DNA of 64,000 bases from Onchidella celtica (Eukaryota > Mollusca > Gastropoda > Systellommatophora > Onchidiidae), in assembly GCA_963931925.1 (NCBI GenBank), contig OZ007574.1:33739961-33803960 (forward strand), read 5' to 3'. A program made the position numbers and the translations under genes. How positions within the stretch are numbered: position 1 is the first letter of the stretch; each line of letters begins with the position of its first letter. Below are positions 55,401-64,000 of this stretch, piece after piece. The notes under the pieces were generated by a model. That model was not told the DNA's origin, did no database searches, and saw only the letters and a program-made list of their open reading frames with translations.

Positions 55401-58400
55401 TCTGTATGAAGGTGAACATTTTTCCTTGTTACATACTACTAACATGCCCTTCTCATGATTTTCTTTTCAAAGCTATGCATATTGTAATTTTCATCTCTCT
55501 TACTATTTTACCAGTTATAAACTTGCTATTTTGAAGAATGTTGTTTGGGGGACGTAGTCTGATTACAAAACCAAAATAATAGAGAAAATATTGCGGTGTT
55601 CATTGTTCAGCTATAGCTTTCTATGTAAAACACTATGTCTCCACAACAACAGCCTGTGCTGGATTGTATTCGTAGTATCTATTATGTCTTTGACATAATT
55701 ATAGGCGGGGATGGGGTTACTATTCCATGAGACGTCGAACAGCCAGCACCTGCTCACTAGCGAATCCAACCCAATTCAACATGGCGCGCATGTAGGCCAA
55801 TCAGGGCCACAGCGACGTGTTGCACTTGTGCATGCGTGCGGACTGTAGTGTATTATAATAATAGTATCTCTATGATCAAAACATTTCTGGTTTTCTCACA
55901 GATTTGAAGATGGCTATCATGTTAGTCCCAAATTGAGGCACATATTGAAAGAAACTAGGTATTACCAGCACCTATTTTTGAGGGGCAGAATTTGCCTTAT
56001 CAAAAATCACATGAGCTCACACCATGTGTTACTGCAGACATAAAGTTACTGATTCTGCAGTGTTTTAAATGTCAATGGGGTGAGCTACCAGAATAGCTAG
56101 TATTGTTTTAATATGAAAAAGAATTTAATTAAGACTGCTGATGCTACAATTCTGTGGTATTTAAAAAAAACAACAAGTCAACAGATCTTACTCAAATACT
56201 TCTAGGGGCACATGTACATCTTGAATTTGTGTTCTGAGTTTGTCAATTTCATTCATCTCTGTGACCATTGTTTGTCTGTGGAAGAAGAAAATGCAAATTA
56301 TCGATAGCAAAAACCAACAACAACAACAACAACAACAACAAAAATACTTCATGTACTCCATGATCAGCTGCAGCACTGCATACTGTGTTGACATGGTCGG
56401 GCTTACTCCCAACTACTTTAGTATGATCAACAAACCCGAGACACAGAATACCGTGACGGACCATTCCTGCTTTTACTATATATATGTCCTCAACTTGCGC
56501 AAGTATAAATATTAAACACAGTGAGTACTACTCACAGAGCTCTGTGGTACTAGTCTTCATTCAATAATGAAGGGGGGTGGCGCGAATTGTTGCAATTTTG
56601 ACATGGATGATACATGCACAAGGCGACGGACGGAATTTGGCAAATTGATCTGTCTCGGTATCCTGTGACTTGGATCAAACAAACATTAATGAATAACATA
56701 CAGCATGAATACTGGAGAATTTTTCATCACTGAAGAAAAAAAATAAAATGCCATGAAGTACTAAATACATGTAACAAAACATATTTAAAATAAACAGACA
56801 TAGGTAGTCCAGTTTCAACTGAGGTTCCTGCAATGGAAGAAGATGAGATGGTCACCCACGTCAGACCCAAATTACGAAGGTGGAGAGGAAACAACTTTCT
56901 TTTTTAAATGAAAACAAAACCCACAACTTTTTTTTCGGGGGGGGGGTTCTTCAAAAACATCCATTGAAATGGTTGTGAATATATAAGCCACAAATTTGAA
57001 GCATTAGCATTGATTACAAAAATGCCAGTCAACACTCAAAAGTATCTTGCAAGTCTTTGAACCAATTGGTCACACTCTCCAGTCCAACCCCTTCCTAAAT
57101 ATGATGACTGTTAGTCAACACAATTATAATATATATAAATATACAATTTAATCAGTCTTCAGCATCATGGCTCCATGGTTTCTTTCCTGAAACATAATGT
57201 GAAGGATTCCTGTAATGTAAAAATGTGAAATTTGCAACATTATAATTTTTAAAAAATTTGCTAGCCTTTCATCTAAAGAAGGGAAAGAAATATATTTATA
57301 CAGTAGATCTCAAGTATTAATTTGGTCTTGGACTGAGCAAGACCTTGGGTACAAATGTCTGCAAATAAGCACTTCACTATAAAAAACATCCCGATAGTAG
57401 ACTAACTCACTCCTAAAGCCAAGGTCTTGCAGAGTTAAGGGGAGGAGTTCCGTCGCGTTACATATAATTTTTACCGCTATTAAGTAAAGCTCACTGTTAC
57501 ACATTGTTCCAGACTTTATGACCAATTATCACTTCATATTCACAATAACATTTGTAACACACTTGCCAAGAAAAATAGTACGATCCAAAAAAAAAGTCTG
57601 AAAGACAAAATCCGAAAACAGCTGCCATTTTGAACTGAGGGTGACCTCTCCCCAGCATTTTGAAACTGGCTGGGGAGAGGTCACGGTAGTAACAGAATTT
57701 ACAAAAAGCACAACTAGTGAAGGTTTGCTGAAACAAAACTTGGTATGGTGTTCATGAATTTAATTAAACTCACAACACATGGAATTGTCAGATGGATCTG
57801 GGGGCATGAGGGTCTAATCAGTTTGTATAAATGCTATACATTATTATTATTATTATCAATGGGCGGTAGTCAGATTGACTAATCAGGCGAAAAGGGGTTG
57901 GGGTAGCCATTGGCGGTCGACGTACACTCAGTGCAGATCATGCAATCTCCGAGCAGCTGAAATCCGATTGTTTCGCTACTAAGCCGATTCATAATTTTTA
58001 AAAACTATGCAAATTAACAAGATCGGTAACTTTCCGTAATTTAGGTCAATGGTACTGACTGTGAGTATTAGTAAATCATTTTCGACATTCTGGTAACTCT
58101 CCTGCATGGTGAAAGTGCTTGGACCTGCGATTTTGGAGAGATGGGGTGTGGGTGCGGATCCGAGTATTGTCATGATTTATAATTATGTACAGTTCTCTTT
58201 CAGATGTTTCTAGTGCAGAGAGATGTAAATGAGACAGAGAAGGGAGAGAGATAAAGAAAGCAATACATGTCATGAATTATTTGTTTCTCTTTGTTTAGTA
58301 AACCCCCCTAAAAATACCTAGCCCCCTTTTTTTTTCAAGATCAAACCCCTCAAAATAAACCCTCTTTAGCATGTAATGCATTCGGAACTCCTCCCGGGAT

Positions 58401-59977
58401 ACGTATATAAAATCCCTGCAATTTGACATCGACCAGCATCAAATCAGCCACCGAAGTGTCAAGATGGCAGACAAAAGCAGTGGGACCACCGAACAGTACT
58501 AGTGTCGAAATTGTTGATCGTGCAACATTATGATTATGGCCTAGACTAGCTTTTACCTTTAGCTAGCTAAATGGGCATGTATTGATCTATCTAGACTTGC
58601 AGTAAAACATGGATTTAAATCTAGATTAGTCCAAGATATTGAACATCTGTTCAGTAAGACTTCGCTTCTAAAGATCTAAAATCTAGATCTAGATTCTAGA
58701 TCTAGAATATCTAGATCTAGATCTAGATCTATGGTCAATGCACTAGGTGCGGTCACGAGCCAGGAAATGGTAAATGGCCAGGCAGAAGTAAACAAAGTCT
58801 AGCGAGCTTCTGACTGGCTCAATTTAACCACTGAACTTTGGGCTTGTCAGTGAACACTTAAAATTCTTTCTCAGTTAATCTGTGCTGGTCAGAACACTTT
58901 TCATGTGTAAGCATCAATTGCATGTCTGTGCGGCCACCTGCTGGTAGTGCAGTCACAAGTTGCTGGTCGTGCAGTCACCTGCATGTTAGAGCCATCAGTG
59001 CATGCTCTCTGTGTGATCAATATCAAAATAGATCTGATAATCAACCTTCCCATCCTCTTCTTTTCCAATTCCCTGACTTCCCACTTTTTCCTGTCCTCAT
59101 GCTGAATTTACTAGATCTAGATCTATTCTTTTATCAAGTTGCAAAATGCCTTGAAATATAGATCTAGATCTAGCCTATGTTAGTATGTAGGCTATTTAGA
59201 TTTTACCATAATAATTAATATTATTATTTTACTATTAGCTGGTGTGCCGTGGCTCTTTTTTTAAACCCTTTTTTATAATGTAATCATATTAATAATAAGT
59301 AATAATGGTGCTAGTGATCCCAGTTGATCACTGCAATTACCAGTGACTGCACCTCATGCAGGGTGTCAGATGAATGCATGTCAGTGCAGTCAGCGCCATA
59401 TGTGCATAATCACGATCATAATACCCAGAAAACATATTTTTAATGAAAATCCACCCAAACTGGCCCAAAGTACAGTGCCCAGAGCACTTCTATGAGCTTA
59501 CACCAGACCATTAAATGGAGAAAACTGTAGGGTCACATATTTACCTTTGAACTCAAGATGGAAGTTGTGGGGACACAAAATTTGGGAAAGTTATCCAAGG
59601 CAAAACACAAGCTTAGACAGCAGGCATATTCTATGTGATGTTGTGATGTATTGGTAAGAATGTCTCAAAACCTGGATAAGTCACAAAAACACTGGTAAAT
59701 GAAACTGTATGGAAAAACAAATATTGACCGCACCAACATGCTGACCGCACCTAGTGCATTGACTATAGATCTAGAATCTAGACTCTAGATCTAGATCTAT
59801 CTAGATTCTAGATCTAGATCTAGAAATCTAGTAGCAACATGAATGGATGACTTACATTTTCTGATTGAGCACATTCTGTCCCTGTGGCTGAAAGTCGCTA
59901 ACAATAATACCCATCTGTCTGGTGTTTTCGATAAACAGTTCGAGCTGTTGTTCGAGAGCTTCGAACTTCTCTGCCAT
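52375..59977 (-). CDS. MED10: MED10 (Mediator complex subunit 10), complete, four exons
   Basis: MED10 is a middle-module subunit of Mediator, the nuclear complex that links transcription factors to RNA polymerase II. Exons on the minus strand are 59977-59856, 56275-56192, 53032-52930 and 52470-52375. Junctions are GT..AG and phases fit, giving 405 nt: 134 codons plus TAA (human MED10 is 135 aa). Exon 1 encodes MAEKFEALEQQLELFIENTR and MGIIVSDFQP. Exon 2 encodes TEMNEIDKLRTQIQDVHVPL. Exon 3 encodes YIDQGRNPNLYTKDCLEKAL and KNEQVKGKTDNLK. Exon 4 encodes FKAMLLLELSKVFPSEIEMY. These align almost residue for residue with the vertebrate protein. Introns 1 and 2 (3.6 and 3.2 kb) are full of MITEs. 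Confidence 0.96.
52930..53032 (-). CDS. MED10: MED10 exon 3
   Basis: Encodes YIDQGRNPNLYTKDCLEKAL then TKNEQVKGKTDNLK. This is the most conserved block of the family. Confidence 0.96.
53062..54126. mobile_element. Foldback Tigger/Tc1-like element with ~130-bp arms (MED10 intron 2)
   Basis: Left CAGTGGAGAACGGTTAAACC and right GGTTTAACCGTTCTCCACTG are inverted and flanked by TA (53060-53061 and 54127-54128). The arms pair for about 130 bp (including CTAAACCGAAATACATGTAG). A third terminus-like sequence (GGTTTAACCGTTGTCCCCTG, ending 53869) suggests that one element ended there and a further inverted piece was added. Confidence 0.8.
54143..55874. mobile_element. hAT-like MITE, 1.7 kb, 8-bp TSD (MED10 intron 2)
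   Basis: The ends start CATAGAGATAGTATTATTAC and pair imperfectly with the right end. Both sides are flanked by ATCAAAAC (54135-54142 and 55875-55882). Inner subterminal sequence also pairs (GAGTTGGATTGGCG with CGAATCCAACCCAATTC). It contains a G-run with a following 60-bp block also found at 56939-56995. A short ORF-like stretch at 54900-55163 has no recognisable family. Confidence 0.75.
56192..56275 (-). CDS. MED10: MED10 exon 2
   Basis: Acceptor TTCTTCCACAG, donor GA|GTAAGA. Encodes QTMVTEMNEIDKLRTQIQDV and HVPLEVF. The codon split with exon 3 gives GAC (Asp) where most orthologues have Glu before YIDQGRNP. Confidence 0.95.
56313..56341. repeat. (CAA)n microsatellite
   Basis: CAA repeats just upstream of MED10 exon 2. 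Both the poly-Q and poly-C (cysteine) translations over it are artefacts of the repeat. Confidence 0.9.
56935..56998. repeat. G-run plus dispersed 60-bp block
   Basis: TTCAAAAACATCCATTGAAA and TGGTTGTG, then ATATATAAGCCACAA, are shared with 54465-54522, each after a G-run. Confidence 0.65.
57455..57925. repeat. Dispersed MITE copy, split (MED10 intron 1)
   Basis: Same blocks as 10236-10440, interrupted by about 260 bp (57510-57770) that holds the perfect hairpin at 57641-57684. (ATT)n at about 57841-57856. Confidence 0.6.
57641..57684. repeat. Perfect 16-bp hairpin
   Basis: GTGACCTCTCCCCAGC and its exact complement GCTGGGGAGAGGTCAC are separated by a 12-nt spacer. Confidence 0.8.
58671..58732. 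repeat. (AGATCT)n simple repeat
   Basis: AGATCT/CTAGAT tract next to the left end of the ~1-kb element. A similar tract lies at 59765-59826 on the other side, and others at 7760-7800 and 9511-9550. Confidence 0.85.
58731..59768. mobile_element. ~1-kb non-autonomous element, copy B (MED10 intron 1), inverted relative to copy A
   Basis: Left end CACTAGGTGCGGTCAC, right end GACCGCACCTAGTGCATTG. The sequence is the near-exact reverse complement of 8863-9931, including TGACATGCATTCATCTGACA-type and AGAACACTTTTCATGTGTAA blocks. No transposase is present. Confidence 0.82.
59856..59977 (-). CDS. MED10: MED10 exon 1
   Basis: ATG at 59977 starts MAEKFEALEQQ, matching the conserved MAEKFDHLEEHLE start. 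It ends NQK plus AT before GTAAGT and is completed as ATA by exon 2 (NQKIQTMVTE). Confidence 0.95.
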
Positions 59978-60157
59978 CTTATCACAATATCCACTAACAA
60001 AGCAATAGACTATAGAGCAATAATGGCGCTGCCAGTTGCGATCGTTGTAGTTGCAGGCTAGTCTCTAACAGTCCCGTCAGTTCGTGGAATATCTTGCCAG
60101 ATTATTCTCTACCGTCTTACCAATTAGGCAAGCAATCGGCCATGTCATCTCCTGTTC

Positions 60158-60165
60158 ACTTCCGG
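60158..60165. promoter_or_regulatory. ETS-type motif near the MED10 5' end
   Basis: ACTTCCGG (CCGGAAGT on the minus strand), 181 bp upstream of the MED10 ATG in a GC-richer stretch. ETS/GABP sites are common in housekeeping, often bidirectional, promoters. The motif is seen; the role is inferred. Confidence 0.4.
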
Positions 60166-61294
60166 GTCAATAATTGTTTACGCATCCACGATTATTGCAG
60201 TCACCATCGCGTGAATCTGAAGGGACTGTATTTTAAAGTCTTTATGGATACCTGCATTTGGATGAAGTATTAAGATGTTTAACAAATGAGGTAATATATA
60301 CAGTCTTTATTTAATATATGTTGCATTAAATCTTCTCCTGAGAATGCATTGTCATGTGGCCTATAGTATAGGCAATCAAAAGAGGTCTAGACTAGATAAC
60401 GTGATCCCACTTCCCAGACCCACGTACTCGTTAGATCATAATTATTAATACAAGTTCACTGGCTAGGGTTTCTTTCTAAGTGTTACGAAACTTTAGAATT
60501 TCAGTAGAACATGGGTCTGGCAAGGCATGCATATATTTTAAAATCTCCTTTCTCTCAAATGCTGCCGTTTTATGGAAGAAGGCCGTAGGCCTACATGTAG
60601 CCTACACACGGCAAGAAGCAAGATTTTTCCCAAAAAAGCACAGAAAACATTTCCTTTTGTGATTCGCAAAAGACACTAAAGTTGTATAGGATTATAACCC
60701 AGTAATCAGGCGAAAAGGGGCTGGGGTAGCCATTGGCGATCGATGTACACACAGGTCCAGGACTGGAGTATAGGCATTCGGCTATATTCGTCAGTCCAGG
60801 ACCGGAGTAGAGCCACAGCCTTTAAAATATAAACAAGGTTCCCGCGCATCCCTTGAATTCCAGTGGCCCCTGGAAAACCCCTGGAATTCAAACATTTTAG
60901 TAATAGTTTTGAAAGCAGTAGGATTAAATAGTAATGTTAATTAACTTGATACAAAGAACATGTATTTGAAAGATTACGTGTCAGAACTGAATTGTGTAAA
61001 CAAGTATTGTGTAATAGTAATATTATATTGATTAATTAGCATTTGTGCAAGGAACTTTAAAGAAACATGGCTTTATTGTTGATAGCCTTGGTGCAAGGAA
61101 CTTTGAATCTGTCAGGACGATTGAAAAGCATTTATAATGTAAATAGACTTGACTAAGACACCTTTACTATAGCGTCCGTCAGGGGTCTCGACTTGAGATA
61201 ATTAAACTTTTCAATGTGGATTAAGAAAAAAAAATTACCAAACAGATTGATTACTGATAAAAAGACTTTTATAAGAAAAGAAGAAAAAAAAACT

Positions 61295-61520
61295 TACCCT
61301 GCTGAGAATCGAACCACTGTCCCCCGATTGACAGTGTCGATACAAAAAAAAACGAAACTAGATTTCTTCCGTTATTGTTTTTGGATTAAAAAAAAAAAGA
61401 GGATTGATGCCCAATAAAAAGACAAAAAAAATAAACCTGCCGTGCTGAGAATCGAGCCACGGCCCCGTGACTGACGGACAGAGATGCTAACAACTACGCC
61501 GCTGAGAACTCTGAGTAATT
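61295..61520 (-). repeat. tRNA-like SINE fragments (two)
   Basis: Read on the minus strand, 61515-61430 contains GGCGTAGTTGTTAGC followed by GGCTCGATTCTCAGC, resembling tRNA A- and B-box regions. At 61345-61295 a second fragment has GGTTCGATTCTCAGC. Both lie between A-rich stretches. The cloverleaf is not good enough for a functional tRNA gene. Confidence 0.5.
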
Positions 61521-61529
61521 GTGGGAAAA

Positions 61530-62641
61530 TTCTTACTAAATAAGCATGACCAAACCAAGAAACCCATATCAACGGATTAGACCTGAACCTTCGTATATAT
61601 GTGTCCATTAAATCAATAAAATTCCAAGTCTCTACAATTTCAATATCGTTTTCAACACTCGCCCGATTAGGCCAATATGAACGTTGATTGCGTTGGGATG
61701 TACGGAACAAGGGAGGAAGATGGAGAAAGGGTTCGAATCAGGGGAGATGACTCGCAAATACAGAATTTATGTTGACGGATAAAAAAAATCCTAGGGGAAA
61801 TTTTATCCGACAGTATTGACAGATAAACACTTCGTTTCTAGAATTATACAAAATCACAGGAGACTGTTTAGTAGGAGTTCCATTTGAGGCCCATAATAGG
61901 GATATTATAAGGATGCGGCTTTGATGTTTTTATACTTATAGTAATGCGCAGCCTGGTGGTTAACACTCAGAACATAAAATATGTGCCCAGCTGTCTATAG
62001 TTGTGTAACATGTGGCACTCCTTCCATAAACCCCAATGTATCTCATTTACAGTATGGTTGACAGATAGACATAAACGCTACTCTGCACAATTTTGCTTCA
62101 TTTAACAATAGGTGGAGGTTATTTGTGTAAATTACTGAAGTACACGAAGTAATGTTTTGAACCTTTGGCCATTTTCCAAAAAGTTGTTATCGCCATGTCA
62201 CCGACGAAAAAATTGTTGTGGTTAGTTAAGCTATCTGAAAAACTAAGTCTCCAAAATTCACCATGCAACAAAACCTAGTAGCCACATGGTGCTGATAGTT
62301 GCCTTATTGATAAAATTGAATTATTCATCATTTTCTAAAGATCTCATGGATCCATTCAGTCACAAATGGTGCCAAATGAGATCATCTTTGCAACGGTAAT
62401 GTATGTTCATTTTATGTGTAACTAGTGTAGTTTCAGTGTTTGGCTTAAATTCTTTTGAGTGGGGAAATTAATTCTATGTTATAACTTTGCCAAGTCTGAC
62501 ATTTTCTGCATGTCGCTAGTGTAAAGTCTGTGGTAAGATCAACTGTGTTATAAGGATGACTTAGCAAGCAGCAAATATTATTTTTACGAATACTGTACAA
62601 ACTGTTTTAACTTTGTTTACAAACTTTTCATGCTCATTTTC
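61530..62641. other. Upstream region or intron of the right-hand gene
   Basis: AT-rich, no coding sequence seen. It ends with a good acceptor (CTCATTTTCAG at 62641-62643), so part or all of it may be an intron after a 5' UTR exon. Confidence 0.4.
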
Positions 62642-62674
62642 AGAGTGGAACCTCTTGAAATAGTCTAATGCACC

Positions 62675-63258
62675 ATGCCATTTGCACATTACACGACAGA
62701 ACAGCAGTTTATCTGCTTAACTGTATTGATAGCATCAAGCTGCTTTGTATCACAAGGCACTGCTTCACATTTGAAAAGTGATGATCAAGATACCAGTGGT
62801 ACCATAAACTTTGAGAAAGCCTTTCAGCACAGTATTTTCAGACAAAGACCTAGTGTAAGACTTACCCATGTGATTCAAAGGAATTACCGGAAACCAATTC
62901 CAGATCATTTTAGACCAGAGACATTAAATGTAAAGAACATATTTGATGAGCAGGGTGGAACACAAGACAAGCAAAAGGAAAGCCAGACATATGTAGCTGA
63001 AAGTTCCAGAGAGGTGCATCCACTTCAATATGATGTCAACAATGAGGATTGGCACCTTCATTTGGAAGATCATGATTTATACAAACGAGACACAGAGACA
63101 GGAGACACAAAGAAAGGAGACGAAGGAGGCACAAAGGCAGGAGACAAAAAGGAAGGAGACACAAAGGGAGGAGACACAAAGGTGAATCCAGCCGGGGAAG
63201 CTCCCAAATTATTTATGCCCGTTGATACCCTTGCTCCTCCGTCCACCAATGAGACCAA
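62675..63258 (+). CDS. Unrecognised, probably secreted or membrane-anchored protein, first coding exon (partial)
   Basis: ATG at 62675 in a CACCATG context, 31 bp after a splice acceptor. The frame is open for 194 codons to a donor AA|GTAAGT at 63258; reading through would stop at once (TAA), so splicing is more likely. Residues about 10-30 (FICLTVLIASSCFVSQGTA) look like a signal peptide. A mixed region follows (SIFRQRPSVRLTHVIQRNYR, KPIPDHFRPETLNVKNIF). Residues about 140-170 form a tract of imperfect GDTKKGDEGGTKAGDK-type repeats with acidic, lysine and glycine residues. Then comes a proline/threonine-rich stretch. I do not recognise the family; a stalk-bearing surface or extracellular protein is possible. 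Confidence 0.6.
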
Positions 63259-64000
63259 GTAAGTAATGGAGCCATATTTATTTGAACCACATGTTTTTGA
63301 ATCTGTTCCTTTATAAAGGAAAAATTGTTGCCCTTTACCTTCCTTGATTTTATCATGGCTTGATGATGTTGAAATTATTAAGTAGTTGTCTTATATGGTC
63401 CATGCTTTTTTTTAGGTTAAAGTTAAAAATACAACTTAGCTGTGTGCTTTATCATGTTCTTCCAGTGTGTGCTGCATGCAAAATAGTGCCTGTAATGCCC
63501 ATTTACTAGCACCAACATTGTGTTATTTAGACATAATTTTTATGATTGCTCCAACCAGATGTGACAATTCAGTACAGAGAGCTGGACATTTGATGTATTA
63601 AATGAAGAAGGATTTAAAAAGATCTGGAATCTAGAAATTAGCCATTAGAGAAGGCATCATTATGTTAAAAGGAGTAATTCAGCTGCAGCCTCTGAATTTG
63701 TGTGGTCTTCATCAGGGGCTCTTTGTCTTTAGGAACATCATTCGTTAAATGCGGCGTCAAAGGAAGTTTGACTTTGAGTAGGAATAGTGGTCATGCAGAC
63801 TTAACTGTAGGCCTATGTAGTTTTCCTCTTCTTTACAAAAAATTGAAAAGTTCTCAGAAATAAGGAAATATTTTATTATTTTAATATGATATACCTATTT
63901 ATATTTTATTTTAATCATTATATAGTTTTAATTCCTGCGTATTATTGCGATTTCTCTTTCTCGTTTTTTGTTACTTTTCGCATACACTCATCATTTCACA
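63259..64000. other. Intron of the right-hand gene, nothing recognised
   Basis: AT-rich sequence after the donor at 63259, without a supported next exon before the window ends. Confidence 0.5.

Noticed and set aside
56240..56515. Poly-Q ORF on the plus strand
   Set aside because: Created by the (CAA)n microsatellite beside MED10 exon 2, which is on the other strand.
61295..61520. tRNA gene
   Set aside because: A- and B-box-like parts are present but there is no good cloverleaf; better explained as SINE fragments.

Overview
This is a eukaryotic genomic window, AT-rich and dense in introns and transposons. It is most likely from a marine invertebrate, and I favour a lophotrochozoan such as a gastropod mollusc. 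That rests on gene sequences close to but clearly diverged from vertebrate orthologues, spliceosomal introns with GT..AG ends, abundant (AGATCT)n and TAGGCCTA-type simple sequence, and many foldback/MITE elements. The taxon is an inference. No bacterial features are present.

Four host genes are supported. (1) Left edge, minus strand: the first three coding exons (3293-4690) of an unrecognised, coiled-coil-like gene that continues off the window. A LINE (about 1-2960) appears to lie in its next intron. (2) 8715-43964, plus strand: a complete MTBP gene, the Treslin/TICRR partner in DNA replication origin firing. I reconstructed 22 coding exons whose phases all close, giving 940 codons plus stop, with an E2F-like site just upstream. 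(3) 52375-59977, minus strand: a complete four-exon MED10 gene (Mediator subunit 10, 134 aa). (4) Right edge, plus strand: a coding exon (62675-63258) of an unrecognised, probably secreted protein with a KGD-rich repeat tract, running off the window.

Most of the remaining sequence is mobile DNA, and several elements show clear boundaries. They include a nearly intact non-LTR retrotransposon (25658-29973) flanked by 30-bp target duplications with one apparent 1-nt frameshift. A second, minus-strand LINE is broken by one in-frame stop. RTE-type and zf-RVT-type LINE 3' fragments are also present. There are two copies of a tRNA-derived SINE, each with target duplications. Three non-autonomous elements have piggyBac-like TTAA ends. 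A hAT-like element with an internally deleted transposase sits inside a pogo-like MITE. Two further elements have 8-bp target duplications, and several foldback elements occur. A ~1 kb element is present in opposite orientations in MTBP intron 1 and MED10 intron 1.

Between MTBP and MED10 (about 45.5-48.6 kb) is a frameshifted remnant of a protein family that I recognise only as a multi-copy invertebrate ORF type. It is the least explained coding-like signal here.

MTBP and MED10 are separate housekeeping genes (replication initiation and transcription). Nothing in the sequence suggests joint regulation. The MED10 5' end lies near an ETS-type motif that could also serve the plus-strand gene on the right.
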